From the NCBI RefSeq assembly GCF_031432425.1, contig NZ_JAVKPH010000017.1, positions 1-64,000 on the forward strand: a DNA stretch of 64,000 nucleotides. Reading direction: 5' to 3'. A program made the position numbers and the translations under genes. The notes under the pieces were generated by a model that saw only the letters and a program-made list of their open reading frames with translations, was not told where the DNA came from and ran no database searches. The DNA comes from Ruixingdingia sedimenti (GTDB lineage Bacteria > Pseudomonadota > Alphaproteobacteria > Rhodobacterales > Rhodobacteraceae). Positions 1-8,474 of the stretch are shown piece after piece; position 1 is the first letter of the stretch, and each line of letters starts with the position of its first letter.

Positions 1-98
1 ATCTTCACGTTCGACAGATCAACTCCACCCCCATCCGCACGAACACGCACCTTAACGTTGTAGTCAATAACTCGCTTGACGGCCACCAAGACCTTCAT
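1..98 (-). CDS. etfB: Electron transfer flavoprotein beta subunit, N-terminal 32 codons (gene runs off the window)
   Basis: The minus-strand frame begins MKVLVAVKRVIDYNVKVRV, the characteristic start of EtfB. With EtfA it forms the FAD/AMP-containing carrier that takes electrons from acyl-CoA dehydrogenases and passes them to ETF:quinone oxidoreductase. A ribosome site AAAGGACAAGG precedes the ATG, which lies 12 bp after the thiolase stop codon, so it appears to be the next gene of the same transcript. That suits an operon carrying acyl-CoA dehydrogenases. The stretch is only about 51% GC (50 of 98 bases) and uses GTT, ATT, CGT, CGA and GGT codons that are rare in the upstream genes. This could reflect high expression or a different origin. 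The rest of the gene is not visible. Confidence 0.85.
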   Translation of the reverse strand, partial: MKVLVAVKRVIDYNVKVRVRADGGGVDLSNVK

Positions 99-110
99 AT
101 CCTTGTCCTT

Positions 111-1313
111 TCACACACGTTCCAGCATCAGCGCGACGCCCTGGCCGACGCCCACGCACATCGTGGCCAGGCCATGGCGGCCCCCGCTGCGGTTCAATTC
201 AAGCGCCACCGTCCCGGCGATGCGCGCGCCCGACATGCCCAGGGGATGGCCGAGCGCGATCGCCCCGCCGTTGGGGTTCACGCGCGGATCGTCGTCGGCC
301 AGCCCGAGGCCGCGCAGCACGGCGAGGCCCTGGGCGGCGAAGGCCTCGTTGAGTTCGATCACCGACAGGTCGTCCAGCCCCACCCCGGTCTGGGCGCAGA
401 GCTTTTTCACCGCCGGGACGGGCCCGTAGCCCATCACCCGGGGCGCCACCCCGGCCGAGGCCGCGCCGAGCACGCGGGCGAGCGGGCGCAGCCCGTATTG
501 CCGCACCGCCGCGCCCGAGGCGACGATCAGCGCCGCCGCGCCGTCGTTCACGCCCGAGGCATTGCCGGCCGTCACCGTGCCGTCGGGGCGGGTGATGGGC
601 TTGAGCCGCGCCAGATCCTCGGCCGTCGTCGGGCGAGGATGTTCGTCCTGCGTCACCTCGGCGGTGCGGCCACGGCCGAGGGGCACCGTGACGGGCAGGA
701 TTTCCGCCGCCAGCCGCCCGTTCGCCTGCGCCGCCGCCGCACGCATCTGCGAGCGCAGGGCGAAGGCGTCCTGATCGGCCCGGGCGATCCGGTATTCGTC
801 GGCCAGATTCTCGGCGGTTTCGGGCATCGACTCCACCCCGTATTGCGCCTGCATCCGGGGGTTGACGAAACGCCAGCCGATGGTGGTGTCGTGCACCTCG
901 GCCGCGCGGGCCCAAGGGGCAGATGCCTTGGGCATCACGAAGGGCGCGCGGGTCATGCTTTCGACGCCGCCGGCGATGGCCAGCGCGATTTCCCCGGCCC
1001 GCACGGCACGGGCGGCGGCGGCCACCGCCTCCATCCCGGAGCCGCAGAGGCGGTTGACCGTCACCCCCGGCACGGTGTCCGGCAGGCCCGCCAGCAGCAC
1101 CGCCATGCGGGCGACGTTGCGGTTGTCCTCGCCCGCCTGGTTGGCGCAGCCCATCCAGACCTCCTCCACCGCCGCCGGATCCAGCCCCGGGTTGCGCGCG
1201 ATCAGCGCGGCCAGCGGCAGGGCGGCCAGATCGTCGGTGCGCAGCGGGGCCAGCGCGCCGCCGTAGCGGCCGATGGGGGTGCGGATATAGTCGCAGATGA
1301 AGGCGTCGGTCAT
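111..1313 (-). CDS. Thiolase of the 3-oxoadipyl-CoA / acetyl-CoA acyltransferase type (PcaF/PaaJ-like)
   Basis: 400 residues, normal thiolase length. It cleaves a 3-oxoacyl-CoA with CoA to release acetyl-CoA. The nucleophile is Cys90 in NRLCGSGME; His356 in GHPLGMSG and Cys386 in CVGVGQG complete the catalytic set. The N-terminus (FICDYIRTPIGRYGG) and the region GCANQAGEDNRNVARM resemble 3-oxoadipyl-CoA thiolases, which act on dicarboxylic acyl-CoAs. In this operon the natural substrate would be 3-oxopimeloyl-CoA, giving glutaryl-CoA and acetyl-CoA; that assignment is inference from neighbours. Its ATG overlaps the stop of the upstream hydratase/dehydrogenase gene (ATGA), indicating translational coupling. 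A role in aromatic beta-ketoadipate metabolism is the main alternative. Confidence 0.88.
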   Translation of the reverse strand: MTDAFICDYIRTPIGRYGGALAPLRTDDLAALPLAALIARNPGLDPAAVEEVWMGCANQAGEDNRNVARMAVLLAGLPDTVPGVTVNRLCGSGMEAVAAAARAVRAGEIALAIAGGVESMTRAPFVMPKASAPWARAAEVHDTTIGWRFVNPRMQAQYGVESMPETAENLADEYRIARADQDAFALRSQMRAAAAQANGRLAAEILPVTVPLGRGRTAEVTQDEHPRPTTAEDLARLKPITRPDGTVTAGNASGVNDGAAALIVASGAAVRQYGLRPLARVLGAASAGVAPRVMGYGPVPAVKKLCAQTGVGLDDLSVIELNEAFAAQGLAVLRGLGLADDDPRVNPNGGAIALGHPLGMSGARIAGTVALELNRSGGRHGLATMCVGVGQGVALMLERV

Positions 1314-3379
1314 GTCTTCTCCTGGTTCAGGCTGGCGAGCGTGTGGCCCTGCGCGACCAGATCGCGCAGCAGCCCGGGCACGCGCCAGGACAGCGGGTCG
1401 GCGGCGGCCAGCGCGTCAAGCCGCGCCAGCACGGCGGGCAGGCCGAGGCGGTCGGCGGCAAACATCGGGCCGCCGCGCCAGCGCGGGAAGGCATAGCCAT
1501 GCACCAGCACGAGGTCGATGTCGGCGGGGCGGCGGGCGATGCCTTCGGCAAGGATGTACAGCCCCTCCTCGATCATCGCCAGCAGGGCGCGGTCGGCGAT
1601 CTCTGCGGCGGTGAAGGCGCGCGGGGTCACGCCCGCCTCGGCCGCGGTGCGGCGCACCAGATCGTCCACCACCGGCGAAGGGCTGCGGCGGCCGTCGGTA
1701 TAATCGTACCACCCCGCCCCGGTCTTGCGGCCGAGGCGCTTCAGATCCTCCACCATCCGGTCGGCGATGGGGACATAGCGGATTCCGGGCTGCGCGCGCA
1801 GGTTCTTGCGCTGGCGGTTGGCATAGGCGATGTCGAGGCCCGACAGGTCCTGCACCGCATAGGGGCCCATCGCCATGCCGAAGGCTTCCATCGCCGTGTC
1901 GATCTGCGCGGGCAGCGCGCCCTCGATCAGCATCAGGTCGGTCGTCTGGCGATAGCGGGTCAGGATGCGGTTGCCGATGAACCCGTCGCAGACCCCGGCC
2001 TCGACCGGGATCTTCCGCAGCCGTTCGGCCAGGCGGAAGGCGGTGGCGAGCGTGGCGGGGCCGGTGCCCTCGGCGCGGACGATTTCCAGCAGTTTCATCA
2101 CATGCGCGGGGGCGAAGAAGTGGAGCCCGAGGCAGCGCCCCGGCGCGCGGATGCCGGCGAAGATCGCGTTCACATCCAGATAGCTGGTGTTGGTGGCGAG
2201 GATCGTGGTCTGCGGCAGGCCCGCATCCAGCGCGGCAAAGATGGCGCGCTTGACGGAAAGATCCTCGAACGCGGCCTCGATGGCGATGTCCGCGGGGGGC
2301 AGATCGTCATAGCCCGCGACGAAACGGAAGCGCGCCGCAAGATCCGCCGCCGCCTGTTCCGCCGTGGTCTTGGCGCGCTTCACCGCCTCGTCGAACAGCT
2401 TTTCGACATTCGTGCGGGCGCGGGCCGCGGCCTCGGGCGTGGTTTCGACCAGCGTCACCGCGATGCCGAGGCCCGCGAGCGCATAGGCGATGGCCGCGCC
2501 CATCGTGCCCCCGCCGACGACCACGGCGGTCTTCACCTCTGCCGGGGTGACGCCGAGGGTCCTGGCGCGGCCGGTGGCGGCGCGTTCGGCGAAAAACAGA
2601 TGGCGCAGGGCGGCGGCCTGTTCCTGCCGGCGGATGGTGAGGAAAACCTCCCGCTCGGCGGCGAGCCCCTGATCCATCGGGGCGGCGGCGGCCATCGCCA
2701 CGAGGTCGATGGCGCGCTGCGGGGCGATCTGGCCGGGGGCGCGTTTCGCGGCGGCCTTGCGCGCAGTGTCCAGCGCGGCATCGTCGGGTGCGGGCGCCGG
2801 GCGGTCGCAGAGCGCCTTTTCAGGGCCGAAATCCGCCGCCGGCAGGGCCAGCGCCGCGGCCAGCGGGTCATCGGCCAGCGCATCGACAAGGCCGAGCGCC
2901 AGCGCCTGATCCGCCCCCACCACGCGGCCTTCGGAAATCAGCGCCACCGCCTGCGCCAGCCCCAGAAGCCGGGGCAACCGCTGCGTGCCCCCCGCCCCCG
3001 GCACGACGCCCAAGGTGACCTCGGGCAGGCCGAGGGTCGCGCGCGGATGGGCGATGCGCGCGCGGCAGGCGAGCGCGATTTCCATCCCCCCGCCAAGGGC
3101 CGCGCCGTTGATGGCGGCGATGGCGGGCAGGCGTTCCAGCCGGCGCAGGATGTCGGGCAGATGCGGGGCCACCGGATCGCCGTCGAATTCGCGCGCATCG
3201 GCCCCGGCAACAAAGGCCCGCCCCGCCCCCGTCACCACCACGCGCGCGACGCCCGCGGCCTCTGCCGCGTCCAGCGCCGCCACCAGCCCCTCGCGCACCG
3301 CAAGGCCGATCACGTTGACCGGCGGGTTGTCGATGGTGATGACGCAGGTGTCGCCGGTGATGCGGTGGGTGACGGGCAT
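1310..3379 (-). CDS. Bifunctional enoyl-CoA hydratase / 3-hydroxyacyl-CoA dehydrogenase (FadB/FadJ type)
   Basis: 689 residues, typical of the short FadJ-like fusions. Residues 1-190 form the crotonase half: oxyanion-hole motifs around 90-100 and 125-132, with candidate catalytic Glu100 (GGGMEIAL) and Glu120 (LPEVTLGVVPGAGG). The NAD-binding half starts near 285 with GGGTMG at 289-294, followed by the dehydrogenase region GLHFFAPAHVMKLLEIV and two C-terminal 3HCDH repeats. It hydrates a 2-enoyl-CoA and oxidises the 3-hydroxyacyl-CoA. Between an SDR and a thiolase, downstream of badHI-aliAB, it probably serves beta-oxidation of pimeloyl-CoA (like PimF), though straight-chain acyl-CoAs cannot be excluded. 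The start follows AAAGGAT, part of a 30-bp tandem duplication upstream. Confidence 0.9.
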   Translation of the reverse strand: MPVTHRITGDTCVITIDNPPVNVIGLAVREGLVAALDAAEAAGVARVVVTGAGRAFVAGADAREFDGDPVAPHLPDILRRLERLPAIAAINGAALGGGMEIALACRARIAHPRATLGLPEVTLGVVPGAGGTQRLPRLLGLAQAVALISEGRVVGADQALALGLVDALADDPLAAALALPAADFGPEKALCDRPAPAPDDAALDTARKAAAKRAPGQIAPQRAIDLVAMAAAAPMDQGLAAEREVFLTIRRQEQAAALRHLFFAERAATGRARTLGVTPAEVKTAVVVGGGTMGAAIAYALAGLGIAVTLVETTPEAAARARTNVEKLFDEAVKRAKTTAEQAAADLAARFRFVAGYDDLPPADIAIEAAFEDLSVKRAIFAALDAGLPQTTILATNTSYLDVNAIFAGIRAPGRCLGLHFFAPAHVMKLLEIVRAEGTGPATLATAFRLAERLRKIPVEAGVCDGFIGNRILTRYRQTTDLMLIEGALPAQIDTAMEAFGMAMGPYAVQDLSGLDIAYANRQRKNLRAQPGIRYVPIADRMVEDLKRLGRKTGAGWYDYTDGRRSPSPVVDDLVRRTAAEAGVTPRAFTAAEIADRALLAMIEEGLYILAEGIARRPADIDLVLVHGYAFPRWRGGPMFAADRLGLPAVLARLDALAAADPLSWRVPGLLRDLVAQGHTLASLNQEKT

Positions 3380-3385
3380 GGCTAT

Positions 3386-3442
3386 CCTTTCACAGATGCG
3401 GGCGGATCCCGCGGGCCTTTCACAGATGCGGGCGGATCCCGC
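3386..3442. repeat. 30-bp tandem duplication at the 3' end of the SDR gene
   Basis: The segment starting at 3386 (cctttcacagatgcgggcgg...) recurs at 3416. The first 27 bases are identical and the period is 30 bp. The distal copy encodes the last codons and stop (3420-3422) of the SDR. The proximal copy repeats those codons and a second in-frame stop (3390-3392) after the real stop, and supplies the AAAGG ribosome site used by the next gene. It looks like a recent duplication by slippage. Confidence 0.9.
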
Positions 3443-4181
3443 CGGACACCGAGATCATTTCCCCGGTGACGAAGCGGGCGCGGTCGGACAGGAAAAAGGC
3501 GATCGCATCGGCGGTTTCCTCGGGTTCGGCCATCCGCCGGTGCATCGCCGCGGCGACCAGCCGGTCGCGTTCGGCGGACGGGATGTTGCGCGTGACCGAG
3601 GTGTTGGTCAAGCCCGGGGCGACGGTGTTCACCGTCACATGTGGAGCAAGTTCCATCGCCAGTGTCCGCGACAGCGAGGCGACCGCCGCCTTGGCCGCGG
3701 CATAGTCCGCCTGCCCCGCCTCGCCGCCATAGACGATGCTGGCGATGTTGACGATGCGGCCCCATTCCCGTGCCAGCATGCCGGGCGCAAAGGCGCGCAC
3801 CAGATGGAAGGCGGGCATCAGGTTGATGTCGAAGGTCGCGCGCCACTGGTCCTCGTCCATCTCGAGGAAGGGGGTATAGAGCCGGGTGGACCGGATCCCG
3901 CCCACGAGGTTCACCAGCGCATCGACGCGCCCCAGATCCGCCAGCGCGGCGGCGGCGAAGGCCCCGGCCTCGTCGGCGCGGGTGACGTCGCCGCGCAGCG
4001 CCACCACCGGCAGGCCAGGTGCGGCGGCAGCCAGTGCCGCCACCGTTTCCGCCAGCCGCGTGCCGGAAATGTCGGTCAGCGCCAGACCCGAGGCACCCTC
4101 GGCCACCAGCCGGTCCACCGTGGCGCGGCCCATCGGCCCGCCCGCCCCGGTGACGGCCACCACCCGCCCGGCAAGGGTCAC
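3420..4181 (-). CDS. Short-chain dehydrogenase/reductase (FabG-like) in the alicyclic acid operon
   Basis: 253 residues, classical SDR. The nucleotide-binding motif TGAGGPMG is at 11-18; Ser148, Tyr160 and Lys164 (YAAAK) form the catalytic set. The usual NAG motif reads NLVGG near 91. The acidic residue after the second strand (TDIS) suggests NAD(H). It starts with GTG inside a GTGA overlap with the aliA stop codon (4178-4181), so it is translationally coupled. The substrate is unknown. Next to AliA and the beta-oxidation enzymes it may oxidise a hydroxyacyl-CoA intermediate or a ring-hydroxylated variant of the substrate. It is distinct from the badH-like SDR further upstream in the same operon. 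Confidence 0.85.
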   Translation of the reverse strand: MTLAGRVVAVTGAGGPMGRATVDRLVAEGASGLALTDISGTRLAETVAALAAAAPGLPVVALRGDVTRADEAGAFAAAALADLGRVDALVNLVGGIRSTRLYTPFLEMDEDQWRATFDINLMPAFHLVRAFAPGMLAREWGRIVNIASIVYGGEAGQADYAAAKAAVASLSRTLAMELAPHVTVNTVAPGLTNTSVTRNIPSAERDRLVAAAMHRRMAEPEETADAIAFFLSDRARFVTGEMISVSGGIRPHL

Positions 4182-5818
4182 AGCCCCGCCTCGTCGCGCA
4201 GCATCTTGCGCAGGGCGAACTTCTGGATCTTGCCCGAGGCCGTGGCCGGCAGCGTTTCGCGGATTTCCAGCCGTTCGGGCCAGTACTGGATCGCCAGATG
4301 GTGCGACCGCAGGAAATCCTGCATCGCCGCGAAGGTCAGCGCCTGCCCGGGTTTCGGCACCACGAAGGCGCAGGCGCGTTCGCCGAGGCGTTCGTCGGGA
4401 TAGCCCACGATCGCCACCGCCTGCACGGCGGGATGCTTGAACAGGATCGATTCCACCTCGATCACGGGGATGTTTTCCGCCCCGCGGATGATGATGTCCT
4501 TGGACCGGCCGCAGATGCGGATATAGCCTGCGGCATCCATGCGGGCGATGTCGCCGGTGTCGAACCAGCCGTCGTCGTCGACATTGTTCAGATGCGGGCG
4601 CTTCAGATAGCCGCCGAAGTTGGAACAGCCGCGCACGTAAAGCTCGCCCTCCTCGCCCGCGGGCAGGGGTTGGCCGTCCTTGCCGCGGATCTGCAATTCG
4701 ATCCCCGGCAGCGGCACGCCGTCGGAATTGACGGACCGTTCGTCCGGGTCCGTGGGCAGGACCAGCGTGACGGCGCCGTTTTCCGTCATCCCCCAGGCGG
4801 AAATCACCTTGGCGCCCAGAATCCGCTGCGCCCGTTCCACCACCGGCCCCGGGATCGCGGTGCCGGCACAGAGGAACACGCGCAGCGACGAAGGATCGGT
4901 GCCGCCCTCCTCCACCGCGGTCGAAAGATCCATCAGGAAGGGGGTGGAGGCCATGGTGAAGCTCACCCGGTCGGTCTCGATCACCCTTGCGGCCTGCGCC
5001 TTGTCCCAGTTGTCCATCACGATGAAACGCGCGCGCAGCATCAGCGGCAGCAGCAGCCCGTACATGAACCCGGTCTGGTGCGCCATGGGCGAGAACATCA
5101 GCACCACATCCCGCCCCGACAGGCCCAACCGTTCGGCAAAGGGGGCGAGGTTGGAATACATCGTGTTGGCGGTATGCATCACCCCCTTGGGCTCGCCCGT
5201 CGTGCCCGAGGTATAGATCAACTGGCAGACATCATCGGGGCCGAGGCGGCTGTCGCGGGTGATCGTGGCGCGTTCGGCGTCGAAGGCGGGGTTCAGCAGC
5301 GCGGTGTCGAAACCGTTCGGCCCCGCGCCCCCGGCGACGATGATGTGGCGCAGATCCGGCAGGTCGGGGCGCATGCCCTCTGCCATCGCCTCGTGGTCGA
5401 AGCCGCGGAAGAGTTTCGGCACCACGAAGACCTTCGATTCCCCATGGCGCAGCATGAACGAGAGTTCGTGTTCGCGGAAGATGTGCATCACCGGGTTGAA
5501 CACCGCGCCGAGGCGCGAACAGCCCAGATAGGTGACGACGAACTGCCAGCTGTTGGGCAACTGGCAGGTGACGACATCGCCCCGCCCCACGCCCAGTTTG
5601 CGCAAACCCACCGCCACGCGGTCGGCAAGCAGATCGAGTTCGGCCCAGGTCAGGTCGCGCCGTTCGCCCGTCGCGACCGAAAGCGACGACAGCGCAAGAT
5701 CCCCCGGCCCCGCCGCCAGCGCCGCATCGAAGTAATCGTCCGCCGTCTTGTTGCGCCAATGGCCTGCCGCCACCATGGCGGCGCGGCGCGGCTCGATCAG
5801 GATCGCGTCGAATTTCAT
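4178..5818 (-). CDS. aliA: Acyl-CoA synthetase, probable cyclohexanecarboxylate-CoA ligase (AliA-type)
   Basis: 546 residues, ANL superfamily. The P-loop-like motif YTSGTTGEPKGV is at about 202-213, a GWFDTGDIARMD motif follows, and the C-terminal catalytic lysine lies in ATASGKIQK near residue 530. It would convert cyclohexanecarboxylate (or a related alicyclic or aromatic acid) with ATP and CoA to the CoA thioester in the cytoplasm, the entry step of the pathway. The N-terminus (MKFDAILIEPRRAAM) resembles known AliA proteins as I remember them, and the neighbours badH, badI and an aliB candidate support the call. The start was chosen at 5818 because GGGGAGGAAGCC precedes it; the frame is open further upstream but lies inside the preceding gene. 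Specificity for cyclohexanecarboxylate is inferred. Confidence 0.8.
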   Translation of the reverse strand: MKFDAILIEPRRAAMVAAGHWRNKTADDYFDAALAAGPGDLALSSLSVATGERRDLTWAELDLLADRVAVGLRKLGVGRGDVVTCQLPNSWQFVVTYLGCSRLGAVFNPVMHIFREHELSFMLRHGESKVFVVPKLFRGFDHEAMAEGMRPDLPDLRHIIVAGGAGPNGFDTALLNPAFDAERATITRDSRLGPDDVCQLIYTSGTTGEPKGVMHTANTMYSNLAPFAERLGLSGRDVVLMFSPMAHQTGFMYGLLLPLMLRARFIVMDNWDKAQAARVIETDRVSFTMASTPFLMDLSTAVEEGGTDPSSLRVFLCAGTAIPGPVVERAQRILGAKVISAWGMTENGAVTLVLPTDPDERSVNSDGVPLPGIELQIRGKDGQPLPAGEEGELYVRGCSNFGGYLKRPHLNNVDDDGWFDTGDIARMDAAGYIRICGRSKDIIIRGAENIPVIEVESILFKHPAVQAVAIVGYPDERLGERACAFVVPKPGQALTFAAMQDFLRSHHLAIQYWPERLEIRETLPATASGKIQKFALRKMLRDEAGL

Positions 5819-5841
5819 GGCTTCCTCCCCTGTTCCCCGCC

Positions 5842-7002
5842 TCAGGCGCCGGTGGCGCTGCGGCCCGCGCGTTCCCGCGCGATGATGTTCTTCATGATAT
5901 GCGCGGTGCCGTCCCCGATCTGGAGCCCGAGCACATCGCGCAGCCGCTGTTCGAACGGCAGTTCGTTCGAATAGGCGGCATGGCCGTGGATCAAGAGGCA
6001 AGCGTGGATCGCCTCATAGGCCAGCAGCGGCGGCCACCATTTCGCCATCGCGGCCTCTGCCACATGCGGCAGCCCGTTGTCCTTGAGCCAGAGCGCGTTC
6101 ATCGACAAAAGCCGCGCGCCCTCGATACGGGTGTCGAAATCGGCCAGCTGATGGGTGATGCCCTGAAACGCCGCCAGCGGCTTGCCGAAGGCCTTGCGCT
6201 CGCCGATATAGGCCCAGGTTTCGTCCAGCGACTGCCGCGCGGTGCCGAGGCATTGCAGCCCGATCAGGCTGCGCGAAAAGTCGAAGCCCTGCATCACCTG
6301 CACGAAGCCCTTGCCCTCTTCGCCCAAAAGGTGATCGGCCGGTACGCGCACATTGTCGAAGAAGATCGAGCCGCGGCCGATGGCATGCTGGCCCAGATCG
6401 GTGAAGCGGGTGGTGGAAATGCCGGGCGTGTCCATCGGCACGAAAACGGCGGAAATGCCCTTGGCCTTGTCCTCGGGCCGCCCGGTGCGGGCAAAGACCA
6501 CCGCGCCCTTGGCCTGATCGGCGGCAGAGATCGAGGTCTTTTCGCCGTTGATGACGTAATGCGCCCCGTCGCGTTCCATGCGCAGCCCGAGGTTCGCGGC
6601 ATCCGATCCCCCGCGCGGTTCGGTCAGCGCGATGGCCAGCATCAACTCGCCCGCGATCAGTTTCGGCAGCCATTCGCGCCGGATTTCCGGGTTGGCGAAT
6701 TTTGCGACGATCTGGCCGTTCAGCGAGGCGAGGATGTTGACATACCCCATGTTGAAATCGCCGCGCGCGATTTCCTCGATGATGACGCCAGAATAGATCG
6801 AGCCCGCGCCGAGGCCGCCGAATTCCTCGGGCAGTTCCGGCGCGATCAGGCCGAGGCTGCCCATGTCGCGCACCAGTCCGGGGCCGAAGGCGCCGGCCTG
6901 TTCGCGGGCGCGATAGCCGGGGGCCAGCCGCTCGGTTGCGAATTTGCGCGCGAGGTCGCGGATCGCGTCCAGTTCCTCGGTATCGAAGATCGTCTTTGCC
7001 AT
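5842..7002 (-). CDS. aliB: Acyl-CoA dehydrogenase, candidate cyclohexanecarboxyl-CoA dehydrogenase (AliB-type)
   Basis: 386 residues with the normal three-domain acyl-CoA dehydrogenase layout: an N-terminal helical domain with LGLIAPELPEEFGGLG, a central beta domain with ALTEPRGGSDAANL, and a C-terminal helical domain containing RKAFGKPLAAFQGITHQLAD. Where most family members carry YEGT with the catalytic glutamate, this one reads GDGTAHI with Asp364. From memory, an aspartate base has been reported for ring-oxidising acyl-CoA dehydrogenases, so the substitution fits a cyclohexane ring substrate. The FAD enzyme would form cyclohex-1-ene-1-carboxyl-CoA and pass electrons to ETF, whose beta subunit is encoded in the same gene string. 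It lies between livF and aliA. The symbol is provisional because a second paralogue lies at 13886-15052. Confidence 0.75.
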   Translation of the reverse strand: MAKTIFDTEELDAIRDLARKFATERLAPGYRAREQAGAFGPGLVRDMGSLGLIAPELPEEFGGLGAGSIYSGVIIEEIARGDFNMGYVNILASLNGQIVAKFANPEIRREWLPKLIAGELMLAIALTEPRGGSDAANLGLRMERDGAHYVINGEKTSISAADQAKGAVVFARTGRPEDKAKGISAVFVPMDTPGISTTRFTDLGQHAIGRGSIFFDNVRVPADHLLGEEGKGFVQVMQGFDFSRSLIGLQCLGTARQSLDETWAYIGERKAFGKPLAAFQGITHQLADFDTRIEGARLLSMNALWLKDNGLPHVAEAAMAKWWPPLLAYEAIHACLLIHGHAAYSNELPFEQRLRDVLGLQIGDGTAHIMKNIIARERAGRSATGA

Positions 7003-7017
7003 GTCCTTCCCCCGGCC

Positions 7018-7725
7018 CTACTGGACCATCAGATATTTGCGTGCGATTTCCGGGTCTTCGTAGAAACCCGCGACGGTGCCGTTCCACACGGTCATGCCCC
7101 GGTCCACGACATGCACCCGGTCGGCGCAGCGCCGGATCGTGTTCAGCGCCTGTTCGGAAATCAGCATCGACACCCCTTCGCGTTTCAGCGCGACGATGGC
7201 GTCCACCACTTCCTCGGCCACTTTCGGCGCCAGCCCCTCGTGCGGTTCGTCCAGCAACAGCAGCTTGGGCTGCGTCAGCAGCGACCGCGCGATGGACAGC
7301 ATCTGTTGCTCGCCCCCCGACATCACGCCCGCGGTGCGGTGGCGATAGTCGTAAAGCTGCGGGAACAGCGCGAACACCTCGTCCAGCGTCCAGCGGCGGC
7401 GGTCGGTCGCCGTCACCGGGCGCGGGACGCGCAGGTTTTCCAGCACCGACAGCGAGGCGAAGACGCGCCGGTTTTCCGGCACATAGCCCACGCCCCGGCG
7501 GATGATCTCGAACGGGGCGAGCCCGGTCAGGGGGGCGCCGTCGAACACCACCTCGCCGGCGGTGACGGTGATCTGCTCGCGCACGATCGCCTTCATGGTC
7601 GAGGATTTGCCCACCCCGTTGCGGCCGATCAGGCAGACGACCTCGCCGGCGCCGATGGTCAGGTCGATGCCGTGCAGCGCCTCGGATTTGCCATAGGCGG
7701 CATGGATCGCGGTCATGGTCAGCAT
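7018..7725 (-). CDS. livF: Branched-chain amino acid-type ABC transporter ATPase (LivF-like)
   Basis: 235 residues, the normal LivF length. The Walker A motif is GRNGVGKSS near residue 35, the ABC signature is MSGGEQQM, and Walker B is LLLLDEP followed by HEGLAP. LivF and LivG form the cytoplasmic ATPase pair that drives LivHM-type permeases. Its start overlaps the livG stop (TGATG). The second methionine (MTAIHAAYG) is a possible alternative start. Between the aliB candidate and livG, in an operon for alicyclic acid breakdown, the transporter probably imports cyclohexanecarboxylate or aromatic acids rather than leucine. That is inference from context, as HAAT-family transporters for aromatic acids are known. 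Confidence 0.88.
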   Translation of the reverse strand: MLTMTAIHAAYGKSEALHGIDLTIGAGEVVCLIGRNGVGKSSTMKAIVREQITVTAGEVVFDGAPLTGLAPFEIIRRGVGYVPENRRVFASLSVLENLRVPRPVTATDRRRWTLDEVFALFPQLYDYRHRTAGVMSGGEQQMLSIARSLLTQPKLLLLDEPHEGLAPKVAEEVVDAIVALKREGVSMLISEQALNTIRRCADRVHVVDRGMTVWNGTVAGFYEDPEIARKYLMVQ

Positions 7726-8474
7726 CAGTGGTGCCCCCCCAGATAGACGGCCTGCACCTCGTCGTTGGCGGCGATTTCCTCGGGCGAACCCGCGGCCAGA
7801 ACCGCGCCGCGCACCATGACGGTGACGCGCTGCGCGATCTTCAGCACCACGTCGATGTCATGTTCCACGAACAGCAGCGTCTTGCCGGTTGCGTCCACCC
7901 GCGCGGCGACCAGTTCCATCAGGTGATGGCGTTCCTTGATCGACATGCCGGCGGTGGGTTCGTCCAGCAGCAGAAGGTCGGGGTCGGCGGCCAGCGCCAT
8001 GCCGAATTCCAGCCGCTTGCGGTCGCCGAGGCTCAGGTCCGCCACCCGCGCCGCCAGCCGGTGGGTCAGCCCCACGGTGTCGATCATGTCGGCGGCGCGG
8101 GCGCCCGCGTCCGACAGCAGGGCGCGCGACAGGCTCGCCCACCGCCCGGCGGCGATGACGAAGGCCGCCGTCATGTTTTCCAGCACCGTCATGTGCAGGA
8201 AGGCGCGGCTGATCTGGAAAGTGCGCCCGATGCCGCGTTTGGCGAGGTCAGCGGGCATCAGCCGCGCGACCTCCTGCCCCTTGAAGGCGATGGAGCCTTC
8301 GACCCCCGGCAACTGCCCGGCGACGCAGGCGATGAAGGTGGATTTGCCCGCCCCGTTCGGCCCGATCAGCGCATGGCGTTCGCCCCGCGCCAGATCGAAA
8401 TCCACGTTGTTCAGGGCGACGAAGGAGCCGTAAGCCTTGCGCACCCCCCGCGCGGAAAGAAGCGTGTCGGTCAT
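7725..8474 (-). CDS. livG: Branched-chain amino acid-type ABC transporter ATPase (LivG-like)
   Basis: 249 residues. Walker A is GPNGAGKST, the signature motif is the LivG-type LSLGDRKRLEF, and Walker B is LLLLDEPTAGM with the downstream switch His in FVEHDID. It pairs with the LivF-like ATPase encoded directly downstream. The ATG lies in an ATGA overlap with the livM stop codon (8471-8474). The same frame remains open upstream, but that part is antisense-free overlap with livM and is not coding in this frame. The complete binding protein, permease and ATPase set in one transcript indicates a functional importer. The substrate is inferred to be an acid catabolised by the bad/ali enzymes. Confidence 0.88.
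   Translation of the reverse strand: MTDTLLSARGVRKAYGSFVALNNVDFDLARGERHALIGPNGAGKSTFIACVAGQLPGVEGSIAFKGQEVARLMPADLAKRGIGRTFQISRAFLHMTVLENMTAAFVIAAGRWASLSRALLSDAGARAADMIDTVGLTHRLAARVADLSLGDRKRLEFGMALAADPDLLLLDEPTAGMSIKERHHLMELVAARVDATGKTLLFVEHDIDVVLKIAQRVTVMVRGAVLAAGSPEEIAANDEVQAVYLGGHH

Noticed and set aside
5819..6001. 61-residue N-terminal extension of AliA
   Set aside because: It overlaps the upstream acyl-CoA dehydrogenase gene in another frame; the ATG at 5818 has a strong ribosome site.
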